Assembly (NCBI GenBank): GCA_002373535.1
Contig: DFKL01000116.1
Location: 1-16,059 of the forward strand
Source: Prevotellaceae bacterium UBA3646
GTDB taxonomy: Bacteria; Bacteroidota; Bacteroidia; Bacteroidales; Bacteroidaceae
DNA length: 16,059 nt
Direction of reading: 5' to 3'
Of this stretch, positions 14,020-16,059 are shown piece by piece; the first letter of the stretch is position 1; each line of letters opens with the position of its first letter. The notes beneath the pieces were generated by a model. The model ran no database searches, was not told the DNA's origin, and saw only the letters and a program-made list of their open reading frames with translations. Position numbers and translations under genes: made by a program.

Positions 14020-15381
14020 ATGGCACAAAAACTATCAGACAGCGCTGCTATGCGCTGGACTGCCCTCGTCATCGTCAGCTTGACGATGATGTTCGGCTAC
14101 TTCTTTACAGACGTTATGTCACCTCTTGAGCCTCTGCTCACCGAGAGCGTTACCGAAGGCGGACTGGGACTGGGATGGACCAGCGACGAATATGGTTTCT
14201 TCAGCGGCAGCTACGGTTTCTTCAACGTATTCCTGCTGCTACTGTTCTTCGGCGGCATAATCCTGGACAAGTTCGGAATCCGCTTCACCGGCATTATGTC
14301 TACGGTACTCATGTTTGGCGGGGCATGCATCAAATACTATGCCGTGAGCCGTGGTTTTGCCGGTCACGTTGTCCTGCCGCTCGGCATAGGGACGTACAGT
14401 ACGCAGGTAATAATCGCATGTCTCGGCTTCGCCATATATGGGGTCGGGTGCGAGATAGCTGGAATCACCGTCAGCAAGGTCATAGTCAAATGGTTCACTG
14501 GCCACGAACTGGCACTGGCCATGGGACTGCAGGTGGCTCTGGCACGTCTCGGGACGGCTGCAGCGCTCAGTTTTTCACTACCTTTTGCCACAAGGGCTGG
14601 TGGCGTTCATGCATCAATAGCCTTGGGAGCTGCACTGCTGTGTGCTGGCATGATAGCCTTTGTCGCATACTGTGTGATGGACAGGAAGGAAGACAGGGCT
14701 ACTGCGACGTCCGGCATACAGGAATCTGAGGATGGGTTCAAATTCAGCGACCTGTCACAGTTGTTCCAGAACCCTGGCTTCTGGTGTGTAACGCTACTCT
14801 GCCTCATGTTCTATGCCGGCGTGTTCCCATTCCTGAAATTTGCCACGAAGCTAATGGTAATGAAATACGACGTCGAGCAAAACGTAGCCGGCTTGATCCC
14901 GAGCATGCTGCCATACGGAACCATAGTGCTGACACCGCTGTTCGGCTTCATCTACGACAAGTTTGGAAAGGGTGCCACACTGATGCTTATCGGCAGTGTA
15001 TTACTTACCATCGTACATACGGTTTTCGCATTGCCCGTGAATAACGTTGCCGTAGCCATTGCCATGATGCTCGTACTTGGCGTGGCCTTCGGCCTTGTAC
15101 CAAGCGCAATGTGGCCAAGCGTACCAAAACTAATACCCATGAAACTGCTCGGAACTGCATACGCACTGATCTTCTACATCCAGAACATAGGCCTCAGCAT
15201 GGTTCCTATCATGATAGGCAAGGTAAATCAGGCGAACACCTCCACTGACGGAATCATAGACTACACACAGACGATGACTATCTTTGCCGTATTCGGGGCC
15301 GTAGCCATAGTAATATCAACAGTCCTGATACATCTGGACAAGACCAAAGGATATGGTCTGCAGCAGAAGAACATAAAATAG
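14020..15381 (+). CDS. Major facilitator superfamily transporter, substrate unknown
   Basis: This 453-residue inner-membrane transporter has about 12 hydrophobic helices in two halves split by a polar loop near 220-250. The MFS motif A appears in both halves: GGIILDKFGIRFTG at 78-91 and GFIYDKFGKGAT at 309-320. The first helix is followed by TDVMSPLEPLL, and the chain ends in a short basic tail. Nothing in the sequence identifies the substrate. It lies 38 bases after the S9 peptidase gene and might be co-transcribed, which would fit uptake or efflux of peptide-degradation products, but that is only a guess. It is the last + strand gene before a gap with inverted repeats and a new promoter. 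Confidence 0.92.
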   Translation: MAQKLSDSAAMRWTALVIVSLTMMFGYFFTDVMSPLEPLLTESVTEGGLGLGWTSDEYGFFSGSYGFFNVFLLLLFFGGIILDKFGIRFTGIMSTVLMFGGACIKYYAVSRGFAGHVVLPLGIGTYSTQVIIACLGFAIYGVGCEIAGITVSKVIVKWFTGHELALAMGLQVALARLGTAAALSFSLPFATRAGGVHASIALGAALLCAGMIAFVAYCVMDRKEDRATATSGIQESEDGFKFSDLSQLFQNPGFWCVTLLCLMFYAGVFPFLKFATKLMVMKYDVEQNVAGLIPSMLPYGTIVLTPLFGFIYDKFGKGATLMLIGSVLLTIVHTVFALPVNNVAVAIAMMLVLGVAFGLVPSAMWPSVPKLIPMKLLGTAYALIFYIQNIGLSMVPIMIGKVNQANTSTDGIIDYTQTMTIFAVFGAVAIVISTVLIHLDKTKGYGLQQKNIK

Positions 15382-15388
15382 GGAGCAA

Positions 15389-15429
15389 ACAATCCGTTTT
15401 GTCTTAAAAATCCTAAAAGCGCGGATTGT
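15389..15429. repeat. Inverted repeat, possible terminator or operator after the MFS gene
   Basis: ACAATCCG (15389-15396) is matched by CGGATTGT (15422-15429), an 8-bp stem with a 25-base loop. The loop is too long and the following T tract too poor for a classic terminator. TTGTCTTA also occurs as a direct repeat at 15399-15406 and 15426-15433. Confidence 0.4.
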
Positions 15430-15444
15430 CTTACAAAATGTAAG
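15430..15444. promoter_or_regulatory. 15-bp palindrome, candidate operator upstream of trpB2
   Basis: CTTACAAAATGTAAG is a perfect 6+3+6 inverted repeat lying 28 bases before the -33 region of the trpB2 promoter. This size and symmetry suit a dimeric regulator. As RNA it would be only a weak hairpin with a 3-base loop. Confidence 0.45.
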
Positions 15445-15472
15445 CAAATTGGCAACATTTCCATATATTCTT

Positions 15473-15503
15473 GTTGTCCTTTTAGAAAAATCTGCTACCT
15501 TTG
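15473..15503 (+). promoter_or_regulatory. Bacteroidetes-type promoter for trpB2
   Basis: TACCTTTG at 15496-15503 is a full -7 match. GTTG at 15473-15476 is a three-of-four match to the -33 box with a 19-bp spacer. The start would lie near 15509, leaving a leader of about 25 bases. Confidence 0.7.
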
Positions 15504-15533
15504 CGCCAGATAGAATTCACAAATTGTAAAATC

Positions 15534-16059
15534 ATGACTATGGACACAAAAATCCCTTACAAGATATATCTTGAAGAAAATGAGGTTCCCACAAAATGGT
15601 ATAACGTGCGTGCCGACATGAAAGTGAAGCCGGCTCCACTGCTAAACCCCGGCACAGGCAAGCCTCTGACTATCGAAGACATGAATCCTATCTTCTGCGA
15701 AGAACTCAACAAGCAGGAACTGGACAACGATACGCGTTGGTTTGACATCCCCGAGGAAGTCCAGGACTTCTACCGCATGTTCCGCCCTTCACCGCTGGTA
15801 CATGCCGAATTCCTGGAGAAGGCTTTGGACACGCCTGCCAAGATATTCTACAAATTTGAAGGCAACAACACTTCCGGCTCACACAAGCTGAACAGTGCCG
15901 TAGCTCAGGCATATTATGCCAAGGCGCAGGGTCTCAAGGGTGTGACCACCGAAACCGGTGCCGGCCAATGGGGAACTGCCTTGTCAATGGCCACGCAGTT
16001 CTTCGGCCTTGACTGCAAGGTGTATATGGTAAAATGCTCGTACGAGCAGAAGCCTTTCC
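15534..16059 (+). CDS. trpB: Tryptophan synthase beta subunit, TrpB2 type (5' part, cut by the window edge)
   Basis: The frame is open from ATG 15534 to the right edge, giving the first 175 residues. ATG 15540 (MDTKIPYKIY) is an alternative start; no Shine-Dalgarno decides. The enzyme is PLP-dependent and joins indole and serine to make tryptophan. The wording is that of the TrpB2 subfamily rather than the standard TrpB1: a long N-terminal extension (ending MNPIFCEEL), FRPSPLVHAEFLEKAL, KIFYKFEGNNTSGSHKLN, with the PLP-binding Lys in SGSHKLN, and TTETGAGQWGTAL. TrpB2 proteins are usually about 430-460 residues, so roughly 60 percent lies outside. It has its own promoter and no other trp gene is seen upstream, so it is probably regulated separately from the main trp operon. 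Confidence 0.95.
   Translation, partial: MTMDTKIPYKIYLEENEVPTKWYNVRADMKVKPAPLLNPGTGKPLTIEDMNPIFCEELNKQELDNDTRWFDIPEEVQDFYRMFRPSPLVHAEFLEKALDTPAKIFYKFEGNNTSGSHKLNSAVAQAYYAKAQGLKGVTTETGAGQWGTALSMATQFFGLDCKVYMVKCSYEQKPF

Noticed and set aside
15389..15429. Classic intrinsic terminator for the MFS gene
   Set aside because: The loop is 25 bases long and no T tract follows the stem, so it is listed only as an inverted repeat.
1..16059. Mobile elements, CRISPR arrays, tRNA or rRNA genes
   Set aside because: I saw no transposase, integrase, regularly spaced repeats, tRNA-like fold or rRNA stretch.

Overview
The window looks like chromosomal DNA from a Bacteroidales bacterium, most likely in or near Prevotellaceae (inference). 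Three things point there. The gene families are typical: DUF4837 and DUF3078 proteins, a Bacteroidetes-style LptE, a BadF-type kinase and a TrpB2. At least four intergenic gaps hold the Bacteroidetes housekeeping promoter (TAnnTTTG at about -7, usually with TTTG about 19-20 bp upstream). Start codons mostly lack Shine-Dalgarno sequences. Nothing looks like a phage, transposon, CRISPR array, tRNA or rRNA. It is largely core genome concerned with envelope and ribosome biogenesis.

Region 1 (1-3860, + strand) is a tightly packed run: the 3' end of rlmN, a DUF4837 lipoprotein, a shortened PdxA-like protein that has lost its metal-binding histidines, a CDP-alcohol phosphotransferase and an IspD/TarI-type cytidylyltransferase. 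Most junctions overlap by 4 to 14 bases. The last two genes form an overlapping pair that could make and use a CDP-alcohol, and this is the least ordinary part of the coding content.

Region 2 (3861-7679, + strand) starts at a good promoter. It runs through a sigma-54 activator with no sensory domain, lptE (overlapping it by 17 bases), a TPR-like protein, secG and a BadF/GlcNAc-kinase-like gene. LptE (LPS assembly) and SecG (protein export) tie this operon to the envelope.

Region 3 (7680-7815) is a short gap with a complete promoter, about 65 bases of AT-rich leader with a repeated ACCTTAAA motif, and a 9-bp GC-rich terminator hairpin, but no gene between them. It is a candidate small RNA or an orphan leader.

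Region 4 (7815-9795, - strand) carries engB and, upstream of it in the same direction, a DUF3078 outer-membrane-type protein.

Region 5 (9796-15381, + strand) begins at a divergent promoter region and carries yidC, a secreted S9 serine peptidase and an MFS transporter.

Region 6 (15382-16059) is a 152-base gap with inverted repeats, a 15-bp palindrome and a promoter. It leads into the 5' part of a TrpB2-type tryptophan synthase beta subunit cut by the window edge.
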